NCBI GenBank assembly: GCA_004369085.1
Contig: ML210176.1
Location: 164,949 to 228,948, forward strand
Origin: Coprinopsis marcescibilis
Lineage: Eukaryota; Basidiomycota; Agaricomycetes; Agaricales; Psathyrellaceae
DNA: 64,000 bases
Reading direction: 5' to 3'
Made by a program: the position numbers and the translations under genes. Positions 36,643-46,700 of this stretch are shown piece by piece. Positions within the stretch are counted from its first letter, which is position 1. Each line of letters opens with the position of its first letter. Under the pieces are notes generated by a model. The model searched no databases. It saw nothing but the letters and a program-made list of their open reading frames with translations, and was not told the DNA's origin.

Positions 36643-38244
36643 CTACGATGACGTGGCGTTGTTGAACACCAACAGGTTGACGGTATCTGCAGGGAGCTCA
36701 GCGAGAACACCCTTGGTCGAAAGGGCGATGAGAGCCTTCTTGAGCTGCAAGGGACTCAGAGAAGGTCGCTTGGGGACAGGTGCAATAGCAGCCTCGACCA
36801 ATGCAGGTGGCGGCAGGAAGTTGGTGATCCACGATGGCAGAGCAGCATGGGCGATAGAGTAGACCGATGAGCCACTGTGTTCCTGGGTCAAGGAGATAAG
36901 ATTGTGCTCCTTGTCAAAGGTGGGGTCAAAGGTGACCGAGGGGTAGATAGAAACGAGATAGGCGAGGAGACCAGCGACGTGGGGGGAGGCCATGGAGGTG
37001 CCAGAAAGAGTGGAAGTGGCGGTCTTGCTGCCCTTGTAGGTGGACAAGATGTTCAAGCCTACAACGATATCGTTAGATTGGTATCAAGAAACAGACGGAA
37101 ATAGACATACCAGGAGCGAAGACGTCGACGCAAGGGCCGTGGTTGGAGAAATAGGCACGCTCATCACCGAGGGTGGAAGCACCGACAGTGACAGCATTCT
37201 CAGCAGCAGCGGGGGAGTAGCTGCAGGCATCCCTGTTGTCGTTTCCAGCAGCAACGGCAAAGTGGAGGCCAGAGGCGACAGCCTTGTTGACGGCAGCGTC
37301 AAGGGCTTGTGACTTGCCACCACCCAAGCTCATGTTGGCGACAGAGCCCTTGTGGTTGGAGGTGCCAGTAGCGGCGAACTCGGCATCCGCAGCGACCTGC
37401 TTCTTGGCAGCAGCGGAGGCAGCCCAGAGGACACCATCGATAACATCCGACATGGTCCCGCTACCGTTGGAACCCAAAACCTTGACGGCGATGACGTTCG
37501 CCTTCTTTGCGACACCATACTTGGCAGAGGCAATGGTGCCGGCGCAGTGAGACCCGTGACCGTTGCCGTCCTCATCAACATCGTTCTGAGGAATGGTCTT
37601 TCCCCAGGACGCGCGGCCCTCGAATTCGACGTGGTCAATGTTGATACCGGTGTCAACAACGTAGACATCGACGCCCTCACCCGCGACATCGTCGTAGGGG
37701 TACTTGGTAAAGGTACCAAATGTCAGCTTGGGTCGGTGGCTAATGCGCGCGAGACCCTGTTAACAGCAATGATACGTCACATTAGCGTTGTTCGCTTGCG
37801 GAGATGAACCGGAACACGTACCCATGGCGCGGTGCGCTGAGTCCTAAAGTCCTGAGTGCGGACAATCTGGTCGCGCTCAATGTATTCAACCTCTGGAAGG
37901 GTCCGCAGCTGCTGGATGACGCTATCGGTAAAGTGACCCGAGTAAGCGTGGATCTGCTGGTAGACCTTCTGGACGCCAGAGAGGTCACCAGTGAGAGGGT
38001 CTGTCTGATGGAGACTCTGGAGGAAGTTGAGATGGTTCAACTTGAGGTCAGGACTGATGTTGTCCTTGAGCATGATGATATATGAGTTGTTCACGGTGCC
38101 ATGGGGGTGCTCGCTGGCAAGGAGGGGGGCGAGGGAGATGGGGGAACGACGAGGACGACCATCGGTGCTCGTTGAGAGGGGAGTAGCAAGGACAGAGGCA
38201 ATGCAGGAACTGGCCACCAAGGCCCACTGTAGGAAAGGAGTCAT
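36643..38244 (-). CDS. secreted subtilisin-like serine protease (S8, proteinase K/cerevisin group)
   Basis: Exons 38244-37822, 37756-37111, 37058-36643; 494 aa. A signal peptide (about 1-20) is followed by an inhibitor I9 propeptide ([20 protein letters not shown]) and the catalytic domain. Catalytic residues visible are Asp176 in VYVVDTGI, His208 in [10 protein letters not shown] and Ser378 in [10 protein letters not shown]. The oxyanion Asn lies in [16 protein letters not shown]. Conserved Cys pairs are those of the proteinase K group. The C-terminus is longer than usual: after the [11 protein letters not shown] helix there is an extra segment of roughly 90-100 residues, partly Pro-rich, before a final helix. 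It is probably vacuolar or secreted; location is not decided by sequence. Confidence 0.93.
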
Positions 38245-38641
38245 GGTAGTGGTTCAGGAGAGAGAGTCCCTCACCAAGCCCGCCCACCCAGATAAGGCAA
38301 CCGTGTTGTGACGTATTTGGCTTGGCAACTGCCCCCGCACTCAAGTCCGCGCCGCGCCAAATTCGAGTCACGCCCCTGAGTCTAGTTCTTTCCCTTTATC
38401 AACGTACGAGTATACAATTCGCCCTAGTATCGACTGACATTGTAATATCTACATCTTTTACGTGCCATCTTGGCCTGCGAGGCTTCTCGTTCTCCTTGCA
38501 CAAGCTATGAATGTTCCATTGTGAGAATCCTTGGCTGGTGTGTTGTTCGTGGAGCGGAACACATAGCCTCTTTGTAAAGTTGGTCAGCTGAGTATTTACC
38601 TGGTTCTCATGGAGTGGAATGCAGTGGAAACGTGCTCAGAG
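38245..38641. other. intergenic, protease promoter and carrier 3' flank
   Basis: About 400 bp between two minus-strand genes. No coding content is recognised. Confidence 0.5.
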
Positions 38642-40144
38642 CTATTGGACTTTCAGTGCCCCTTGTCTCAGGTATGCCGCGACAACCAACTGCTCAATAC
38701 TATGATACGACAGCTTCACATCAGCTCGACGAGCATACATATCCGATGGCAAATTCCACTCACCGGCCCTTGACAAGGTATGTCACACCCTGGTTGAAAA
38801 ACCCCTTGAACAGCTGCATCTGGAGACCTTGGTAGAGGCCCTCGAATCCCTCCACGGGCATCTCGTTATACCGACTTCCTCGGCTCCGGAGGTGGTGCAA
38901 CGCAGGACGCTTAAGTTTCGCGTTGAGAGTGGCGCCATTCGCGTCTTGTACCGCCTGTTGATGCCTATGGGGATCGTACTTGCCAGCGTACGCGTCGAGG
39001 AGCACGCTCATGAGGTTCTCCCCCGAACCCGAGCTGGACTGCAACCGCTTCTTCGCGAGTATAAGGGGATACAAAATCGTATTCGCTGCCCCAACGCTGG
39101 TAAGTAAGCCTCGTCCGACTTTCTTAAGAGCCGGCGGTACGCACCAACGGAACTAGCAGTCGCCCCAACGAAGAATGCTTCCCAGGGCTTCAAGTTTACG
39201 TTCCCCTTCGAGGACGGCGACCGTCGTGTTCGGGAGTACACCACAATATTCCGGAGCAATTGGAAAAACGCTAGGCTGATGGAAGGGTTTATTGAGAGCA
39301 GGGCAGAAGCTCCGAAACCTAATGCACCCCGAAGGTTCTCGTTAGCCTCGGCAACCATTAGTGTGTGCGTTGCCCTCTTACCTTTCCAGAAGCCCTTCCA
39401 ACCCTTTTCGTCATAAATCAGCTTTGCGATATCCAGCACACCCATGTCTTCTTTCGGCACTGGGCTGTAAGAGCGAGGACTGCCTGCGTTACTCGATGTC
39501 GCGAGGTTCCCGAGATTCTTGTCGACCTGTTCCATCTCATACTCCTTGATGTCTTCCCCGGCATCTTCAACGTCGTCTGCGTCTGACCGTTCGGCCTGCA
39601 GGCGCAGTGTTATGATGTTCAGTGGTGTTGATACAGCGCGAGACGCGACGCCTGCTATGAACCCAAGCAATAATTCTTCCAACAACGAAGGTGTGTGGAT
39701 CCTTTTCGACGGTAGAGTCTTCCCTGCGTTTCGTAGAAGGGGTAGGTTCCTGAAACCGTGTGTTGATAGTGACCGCAGGAATGAGTAGAAGTAAAAGTAG
39801 AAGAAACTGTTAGTAGCACCAGTGTATCCACGGTCAACACTTTTCTATCGAGATTTATAATAGACAACTTGCCTGGAGAGAACAGTGGCAGACATGTCCG
39901 GGCCAAAGCCATCGTACAGAGCACTCCACCCTAGACCTTTGCGACCTTTCCTCTTGTTCCCGTATATAATGAGCAGCAACAACCTCACCCCACCACTCAG
40001 TCCGCCCCTCCGCTTCGCCTTTGCCGGTGAATCCAACTGGAGCCTTGTCGTGATCAGGTCCAGTGGGTAGGTCAGTGCAGACGCCGACACGCTGCCTACA
40101 GCGCCTGAAACGGCCTGTACCAGTGGGGGCATGTTCGAGGTCAT
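38642..40144 (-). CDS. peroxisomal adenine nucleotide transporter-type carrier (Ant1/PMP34-like)
   Basis: Exons: 40144-39873, 39806-39382, 39318-39141, 39096-38764, 38699-38642; 421 aa. Carrier repeats are present with degenerate signatures: PLDLITTR, PLNIITLR and PLILAKKR. GFGPDMSATVLS continues into FFYFYFYSFLRS, and the C-terminus is KGRIEQLVVAAYL, both typical of the Ant1/PMP34 branch that brings ATP into peroxisomes for fatty-acid activation. The first intron (39807-39872) has a GC donor in the consensus AGGCAAGT; no GT donor gives the right frame. The ATG at 40144 is the first in frame. An acidic insert (about residues 165-215) lies between carrier helices. It faces the hydroxyacyl-CoA dehydrogenase gene. 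Confidence 0.88.
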
Positions 40145-40571
40145 ATTCAAAGCAGGTCACTGTAGCGATAATCTAGTATGTCGAGCAAGGAGAGCAAGTG
40201 TTGCAGATTTCGAACAAATGAACGAATGCCCGTGAAATGCAATGACATCATGCTGCCTTCGGACTCGGAGGCGGACGGCACCAGATGTGATCCAAGTTCC
40301 GTGACCGCTTGTTCGACATTCTCAGACCTGAATAGTACTTGCCTTGGGATTCAGTTCGACGTTCTCTATCCTTATTCCAGACCCACAAGATATAGCAGAT
40401 GTCGAATACATACCTGTGCGGCGAGAAATATAGTACACGGCGCTTAGCTCCGAATTTCACGTGGAATGGTACGATCAGAGGAGCAATGCGTCCGTCACCG
40501 TCGCGTAAACCGGGTCTAATTTTGGCCCACCGTTCTTGCCCATCCCCACCTTCTCCTTCTCCACTGCAGTA
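40145..40571. promoter_or_regulatory. shared divergent promoter (Ant1-like / hydroxyacyl-CoA dehydrogenase)
   Basis: 427 bp separate the two ATGs at 40144 (-) and 40572 (+). Both genes fit fatty-acid oxidation, so joint control is plausible. I did not find a clear copy of the CCTCGG fatty-acid response motif. Confidence 0.5.
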
Positions 40572-41858
40572 ATGGCCGCAACTCTCGTCCCCCACGGTAT
40601 CCGTCGCCTAGGCGTCCTCGGTGCAGGCCAGATGGGCACTGGCATCGCGCTCGTCTCCGCCATGCGCGCCAAAGTGCCCGTTTTACTCTACGACAAGTCG
40701 CCGGAGCAGGTCCGCAAGGGCCTCGGGCTCGTTGACAAGCTCCTCGACAAGGATGTGAACAAGGGACGCTTGACGCTGGACGAGGCCAAGGACGTGAGGG
40801 GCAGGATCGAGGTTGTCCCGGAGCAACACGGGTTTGCGGGCTTGAGGGATGTGGATATGGTCGTTGAGGTGCGTCACACGAACTCGGTGGTGGTGTCGTT
40901 CTTGAATGCGATGGATAGGCTGACTGCTTCTGCTGGGTGGTAGGCTGTATCAGAGAACCTCCCACTCAAACAGGCCATCTTTGCTGAACTCGCTGCTGAG
41001 CTCCGGCCAGATGCCATTTTGGCGACCAACACGAGCTCGATTAGCTTGACCAAGATCGCAGCGTCGGTTATTCCCAAGGGCGAGACTGCTTCGACAGAGC
41101 TGGGCAAGCAGAGTGCGGCGCGTGTTGTCGGGCTGCATTTCTTCAACCCCGTTCCGGTCATGGTGCGTCTTCCCTCGTGTTCGGTTCGTTGGGTGGTATG
41201 CTGACCAGGGTGGTGGAACGGTGTGTAGAAACTGGTCGAGTTGATTTCGGCACTCCAAACGAGCAAGGACACCCTTGAGCGAGCGCGTTCTTTCGCCACT
41301 GCGTGTGAAAAGGGTGCGTACACGTCCCAAATCATCGCAAAACCTGTTGTTGACATGATATGTAGAGGTCACCGTCTCAAAAGACGTGCCCGGATTCGTG
41401 TCGAACGCCCTCCTCATGCCTTTCCTTAACGAAGCTATCATGCATCTCGAAAAGGTGCGTTCTCATCCTTGATAGTCATTTGGCAAGGATGTGTTTCTTA
41501 CGACTACCAATAGGGTATCGCTACGAGAGACGACATCGACACCACTCTCAAGTTGGGAATGAACCATCCCATGGGTCCGCTCCAGCTTGGTATGTTCTTC
41601 TTATCAAATCCCTCCTCCATGCTCACCATTTACACCCGCTATTTTCAGCCGACTTGTAAGTCATATTCGCCGGCCATCCATTATTGAATTTACTCACGAG
41701 ATAATATTAGCATTGGCCTTGACACCTGCCTGGCGATCCAGAAGACGCTCTACGATGGAACGGGAGACTCCAAGTACCGCCCTGCCATCCTCCTCGAGCG
41801 CATGGTTGATGCTGGCTGGTTGGGCAGGAAGAGCGGGAAGGGGTTCTATGATTACTAG
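40572..41858 (+). CDS. 3-hydroxyacyl-CoA (or 3-hydroxybutyryl-CoA) dehydrogenase
   Basis: Exons: 40572-40868, 40944-41162, 41229-41313, 41366-41454, 41514-41589, 41649-41655, 41711-41858; 306 aa, the normal length. It oxidises L-3-hydroxyacyl-CoA to 3-ketoacyl-CoA with NAD+. The Rossmann loop is [10 protein letters not shown] (17-26). Other blocks are [14 protein letters not shown], the catalytic-His segment [35 protein letters not shown] and [20 protein letters not shown]. Exon 6 is only 7 nt (41649-41655) and supplies Ala-Asp of LQLADF. There is no C-terminal SKL-type peroxisome signal (it ends GKGFYDY) and no obvious long mitochondrial presequence, so location is open. Confidence 0.93.
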
Positions 41859-42621
41859 TCAGATCATACCTTGGCCTGTAATGGGACCTCGGGGACTATG
41901 ATTCGGCACCTTGGTACGTGAGCGTGGATGCGGTTACGCAGCAGAAGACACAACGCGAGATGAAATGAGAAGCTGATCGAAGCAAAAGCAAAGGACATGG
42001 AATAGGCATAGGCATTGTCTGTCATCGTGATTATCTAGACTGATTAATTTTACACTTGCTATTATCGTTTTTTTCTCCAGGTTGTGCATGTGGTTCAGTT
42101 GGGTTGTATCATCTGTCATCTGGAAATGTGAGCTACACTATTCGGAGGCAGTTATTCGAAGCGCGATGTTGGCATTTGTGTGCCTCTGACATGGCGAACT
42201 TACAGAGGTGTGGGGATTTACCGCTACTGAAGAGAAATATCGCATACTGTGAGCCGGCATCGCACGACCCGAACGCTGGATATGTCGACCAGTGTAAGCT
42301 CCAGGCCCTTCCACTCCATCAATTGCACTGAAGCAATATCTTTTTTCAGGCGAAGTCAAGTGGACGTCTAGCGTGGAAATGGCTGCCTCGTGTCTGCTAC
42401 TTCGTGCCATCTGACAGACAAAGAGGAGAACAGCGGTCCAAGCAATACAAAGAAATACACACCTCCAACCCGTGGCTCCGTTAGCCTATTGTCATGTGCG
42501 GTCAAAGCGAAGCAATCTGTGGCCCAAGCCACTCATGCCGCGCATACAAAACTGGGCGAGTCAGCTTTCAAGATAGCCAGAATTCAATCCCCCACCAGCA
42601 CAGACAACCACAGAGCAGAAC
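41859..42621. other. intergenic, upstream of the 42622 gene
   Basis: About 760 bp. Open frames present (for example 42390-42698) overlap the downstream gene in another frame and carry no domain. Confidence 0.45.
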
Positions 42622-43312
42622 ATGCATTCCTTAGAACCCTTCATGATCACCTCGAGCCAAAGATACCCCCGGGGTGTTCCAGGAAATGGTTCGACTGATA
42701 GGCTTTTGGATGATGAGGTTCCGTACACGCTAGTTGCCTATGGAGAGAGTTCGAATGAATTCTTTCTCCCGAGCCTGCATTCGGATTGTTCGCCGAGCAA
42801 GAGGGGCCAAAGCCCACAGGTATGTCCTCAGTTCTCGAACGTTTCTAGTTGATCACTAATGGTTCACGTAGTACTTCTCCACGCCCACGCGACGCGCTGG
42901 GTGTGACTCTCCGCTGCGCAAGACGGTATCCCAAGAGTTTTCCGAGCTTCCAAATCACGGTGTGATAGTCAAGCGACTGAAGCAACTGCGGGAGTATATC
43001 CAGTCCAAGGTAGCTGCAGATGGGGCTGAGGATGAGGCTGAAGAGTCCAAAGAGTCTGCCACCGACAGTCAGCCCAAGCCGAAAGACACAGACACGGCTG
43101 GGATCAAGATCAGGTCCGAGTCGTCAAAGAGCCTTCTAGAGCAGCCAGCCGAACGTAAGGAGAGTGCGTTGAGGCCGTCTGAGCTTCGAAAGAACCAGCG
43201 ACCAAGAGCGCCATATCGCAGTGGAATGCGGTCCTATGAGTTGGAATATCCAGGAGATAGTGCGTTGTCGTACAGAGCTAGAATGAATTTAGGTAGATAT
43301 AGGCTTGAATGA
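42622..43312 (+). CDS. hypothetical protein, 212 aa
   Basis: Two exons, 42622-42819 and 42872-43312, joined at a good GTATGT...GTAG intron in frame. I do not recognise the family. The N-terminal half has Ser/Pro with basic residues (SPSKRGQSP, TPTRRAGCDSPLRK). The middle has a short amphipathic helix (VIVKRLKQLREYIQSK) followed by an acidic stretch (DGAEDEAEESKESATD). The end is basic with Tyr/Arg (RAPYRSGMRSYELEYP). It is probably soluble and largely disordered. No signal peptide or membrane segment is present. Confidence 0.6.
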
Positions 43313-43666
43313 AGATAATAGAATTGAATTTTCGCAAGAGTATGGAACAAGGAACTTGAAGGGGAAAAGTGGTGATCTTGTGACCTGGGTTTATTGGATC
43401 GAAACGTGCCCAACTTTTTGTCCTTTTCTCAAGCAAACGGTCGAACATGTGTTGATATCTTTCTTACTCAAGCTCTACCACCTTTCTCTTTCTTTACTGG
43501 TCCTCTGTGCATAGGTAGCGCCGCCAGCTCTGTTCTGGTCTTGTTCTTAGGTCGCTCCTCGTCGTAAGTGTCATTCGCAGTACCCGTTGATCCACGGCTA
43601 CGTCTGACTCTCTGCGTTTTCTTCCTTTGTCGTTAGACAAGACCAGGCTGGAGTCTTTTTTCGTCA
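43313..43666. other. intergenic, promoter of the 43667 gene
   Basis: 354 bp, with CT-rich tracts near 43460-43500 typical of fungal start-site regions. No coding content is recognised. Confidence 0.5.
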
Positions 43667-45772
43667 ATGGGCTTTCAGTTTGCATATGAAGGATTAGGTG
43701 CTGTGAACAGGGAGTGGCCATTGGCAAACAACGTCGACTCGAATCAGTGGTGGCGGACGCCAGTCGATTTGTGGGCCTACACCTTAGACGGCGGACAGTG
43801 GGCTTGGAAACCCCCGCCGCACAGTTATCTCGTTTCGCATCAGTCAGCAATCGACCTCGGTACAGGCCATATTATTGGACAAGAAGACGATTTACGACTA
43901 GACCCTGCCCTTGCAGGCGTCTGCTTGGCCCAGGACATCATGAAGCCCTACGAGAAGGCGGTCGGTATTGACTACACTCTATTTCCCGAAATCGACCACT
44001 CAGACCTCGGTCTGCCGCCACCGCTGAACCTTGTCCCAAATGAGGACGTTGAAGGTGCCAACCAACGCTGGACCGAGTCACTCAGGGAATTCATTAGTGC
44101 CGTCAGAGAGCCAACATTCCCCGATGGCGAAGAGTCAATGTCGTATTCGTTCACAGAGTCGGAACATTCCTCTGGTGCGGTTCATTGCGCTGGAAAATCT
44201 ACCGAAAAACGCTCATATTCTCTTTTCAAAGGTTCTGACAATTCGACAGACTATTTTGCGATGCCTTCGACGCCCCCGGGGCAAACTGGCTCTTTTCCCT
44301 CAGCCTCGGTCAAGATCATGTCTCCGAACAGCAGCATCAACAGCGTTGGCATCGATGACGACCTTCTCCCTTCTCCCGCCCCGGTTAAGGCCCTCAACGC
44401 CTTTGCGACCTCTTTCATCCCTTCGTTTTCCCCGCCGGCCAATACTGCAACAGCTTCATTCACTTCTATCAATGATTCGCTCAACGCAAAGGCAAGTGCA
44501 GAAAGCGAGGCCGCATCCACACCACGGGAGCCTCTTTCAAAGTCCTCGCTATGTAGTCTGTCAAGCTTCACCTTCCCTACACTAAATCCGCCCGCCACAT
44601 CGACCACACGCCTCACAACCGTCAAGATCAGGAAGGACGAACAAGGTTTCTACACAGATGTTCACGTTGACGAGCCATCTTTCAAGTTGGATACAGAGTC
44701 GTCGCTCCTGCCTCCGTTCTTGCAAGAGTCCACGCCGGCACGCCGAAGCAGGACATCAAGGACCCGGGAACTAGTCGATCGTTTGCGTTCCAGTCAATCA
44801 GAGTCCCCTGCACTGTTGGACGATCCAGAGGCCAAGAAACCTTCCCTTGATATGCCCTTTGATCTTCTCCCGAAGTCACTCAGTCAAAGTCCGACCCCTC
44901 ATTACCGTGAGATAGACCCATTCCGTTCTCGAGGGAGTCTTTCGGAAGATGGAGGAAACAGTCGCGACTCGGTTTCCTCTACACCCACACCGTCACAGGA
45001 AGACGACGATGGGTGGATCAATGTGACGCACTCGGGTGCCACAACGGCATCATCAGTGACCTCCAGTGTCTACTCCGAGAATCGGACTCGCGATCTCATG
45101 CTGGCACTCTCAAGGCGCAGGAAGGATTCGTCCAATTCCGAACCGGTGACAAAAGCAAGCTCGCCGGTTTCAAGACCAGATTCACTGCCAGCTCGGTCCT
45201 CAGCCGATGGTGGAAGGGCGCCTAGGAAAGCTCTGGCAGAAAGTGGTTTCTCCCCTCAAACACGGGAGGTAAGGGTCAACTCGGAGAGTGGTTTGTCGAC
45301 CATGTCGGAGGCTAACCCTACGTATGCCAAGCCAACCCCACCTGCCAACCACAAACCGACGCATAACAGGAAGAAGGTCCAGCACAATCATCGACAGTCA
45401 TCCCATGGTTCTAGCTCCAGCTTCAGCTACACACGGCCGCCTTTCATGAACATCTCGAACCCGCCGTACATGAATATGCCAATGGCCACGCCTACCCCGC
45501 ATCCGAACATGATCCCATCTGTGACTGCAGCCCCGGTGCCCTATTACTTTAGCGCAGCGACGCCTGCGTACTATCCAGCGGCACTTGCGATGCCACTTGC
45601 GTTTGCTCCCGTAGGCTTCCTGCCTACGTCGCCGTATGCATCGCCGCCTACCGCTGTTCCTCGTGGTATGCAACCTGGTCCGACGGCGTTTGCATCCTCT
45701 CCCATGGGACCGCATGGGATCCCGATGATCCCATTCCAGCATCATAGGAAGGGGTCATTGCCCGCTTGGTGA
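43667..45772 (+). CDS. large intrinsically disordered protein, 701 aa, function unknown
   Basis: This is a single uninterrupted frame from ATG 43667, unusual in a window where nearly every gene has introns. Residues 1-130 look folded and are rich in Trp and aromatic residues (SNQWWRTPVDLWAYTLDGGQ, then LAQDIMKPYEKAVGIDYTLF). The rest is Ser/Thr/Pro-rich and low in hydrophobics, with a basic motif RRSRTSRTRELVDRLRSS near 355-375. The last 120 residues are Pro/Met/Ala/Tyr-rich (NPPYMNMPMATPTPHPNM). I do not recognise the family. It could be a scaffold or RNA-associated protein, but nothing in the sequence proves that. Confidence 0.75.
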   Translation: MGFQFAYEGLGAVNREWPLANNVDSNQWWRTPVDLWAYTLDGGQWAWKPPPHSYLVSHQSAIDLGTGHIIGQEDDLRLDPALAGVCLAQDIMKPYEKAVGIDYTLFPEIDHSDLGLPPPLNLVPNEDVEGANQRWTESLREFISAVREPTFPDGEESMSYSFTESEHSSGAVHCAGKSTEKRSYSLFKGSDNSTDYFAMPSTPPGQTGSFPSASVKIMSPNSSINSVGIDDDLLPSPAPVKALNAFATSFIPSFSPPANTATASFTSINDSLNAKASAESEAASTPREPLSKSSLCSLSSFTFPTLNPPATSTTRLTTVKIRKDEQGFYTDVHVDEPSFKLDTESSLLPPFLQESTPARRSRTSRTRELVDRLRSSQSESPALLDDPEAKKPSLDMPFDLLPKSLSQSPTPHYREIDPFRSRGSLSEDGGNSRDSVSSTPTPSQEDDDGWINVTHSGATTASSVTSSVYSENRTRDLMLALSRRRKDSSNSEPVTKASSPVSRPDSLPARSSADGGRAPRKALAESGFSPQTREVRVNSESGLSTMSEANPTYAKPTPPANHKPTHNRKKVQHNHRQSSHGSSSSFSYTRPPFMNISNPPYMNMPMATPTPHPNMIPSVTAAPVPYYFSAATPAYYPAALAMPLAFAPVGFLPTSPYASPPTAVPRGMQPGPTAFASSPMGPHGIPMIPFQHHRKGSLPAW

Positions 45773-46700
45773 TCGTCTAACCTTTTTGTTTAATCATTTT
45801 TATGCCATTGTCACGTCTCAAACCAACCCAACTACTTGTAGTATTTCGTTTCCTCATCATGCCATCGTCCCTCGCAAACATTCACGACCTTGTCTATTTG
45901 TTCCTTTTCTAGTGCGTAAAGAACTCCCTTCCCATTTTTTGCTTGATGCATGGACTCTAAAGCAGATATCAAGTAAACGACAACAAATCAATCATTCTCG
46001 GTCATCCATTCACTTATGTAGTCAGTAAATAGTCGCATCGGTCTTCGCCTTTCTCTCTTTCTCTTTATGCAAGTTTCGGGTAGTTGTAACACCAAGTATA
46101 AGATATGTCCTTCTGTGTGGATATTCTTTCTTCTTTGATATCTTGTACCGTTGAACATATTCAAGTCCGAATCCAAAAGTTGAATATCCACGCCGCGTAT
46201 GTGGGATTTGAATTGCAAAGAGTATAGGTGAATTTGTGTGAAGTTCGTTCGCAAAACATATGCATTGGTGGGGATCGAAGTCAGAGTGACGCCAAGAACA
46301 TGATGAATAATCAGGTCGGAGGTTCGAATCCAGACTACGACGCTTCCTCTTGGACCAAACTTTCGTTTCAAATGTTCTCCTGGCACAAAGAGGAGCCTGC
46401 TTTTTACATTTTAATACACCTTTATGGTTCTTTTTCTGAAAGCTTCATTACCTCTCAAAGATCATGTCCCTGGAGAAGATAAACTTGATCTTTTCCCAGA
46501 AAATCGACAGCCCTTGTTTTCCTTGTATTTTCTGAGCTATCCGGGGGTAGTCGGTAATCTATGATCGAAAGCAGCGAGTAAAGAGCGCACTCAATAAATC
46601 AGATAAAGTATAGGGTCGTGTCACGCTGCGTATTTGAACAACTTGGACAAGTTCCACGGGCCACCGACGAGACCAACGCCAAAGTACTTCCAACCCTGGA
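45773..46700. other. intergenic with an isolated tRNA B-box-like motif
   Basis: About 930 bp. A perfect GGTTCGAATCC lies at 46321-46331, but no cloverleaf can be built around it. No coding content is recognised. Confidence 0.5.

Noticed and set aside
45398..45745. Arg-rich 115-codon frame on the minus strand
   Set aside because: It is the antisense shadow of the Pro/Met-rich end of the 701-aa gene; composition is explained by that gene's codons.
46261..46345. tRNA gene candidate around GGTTCGAATCC
   Set aside because: No acceptor, D or T stem pairs correctly on either strand; only the B-box-like core is present.
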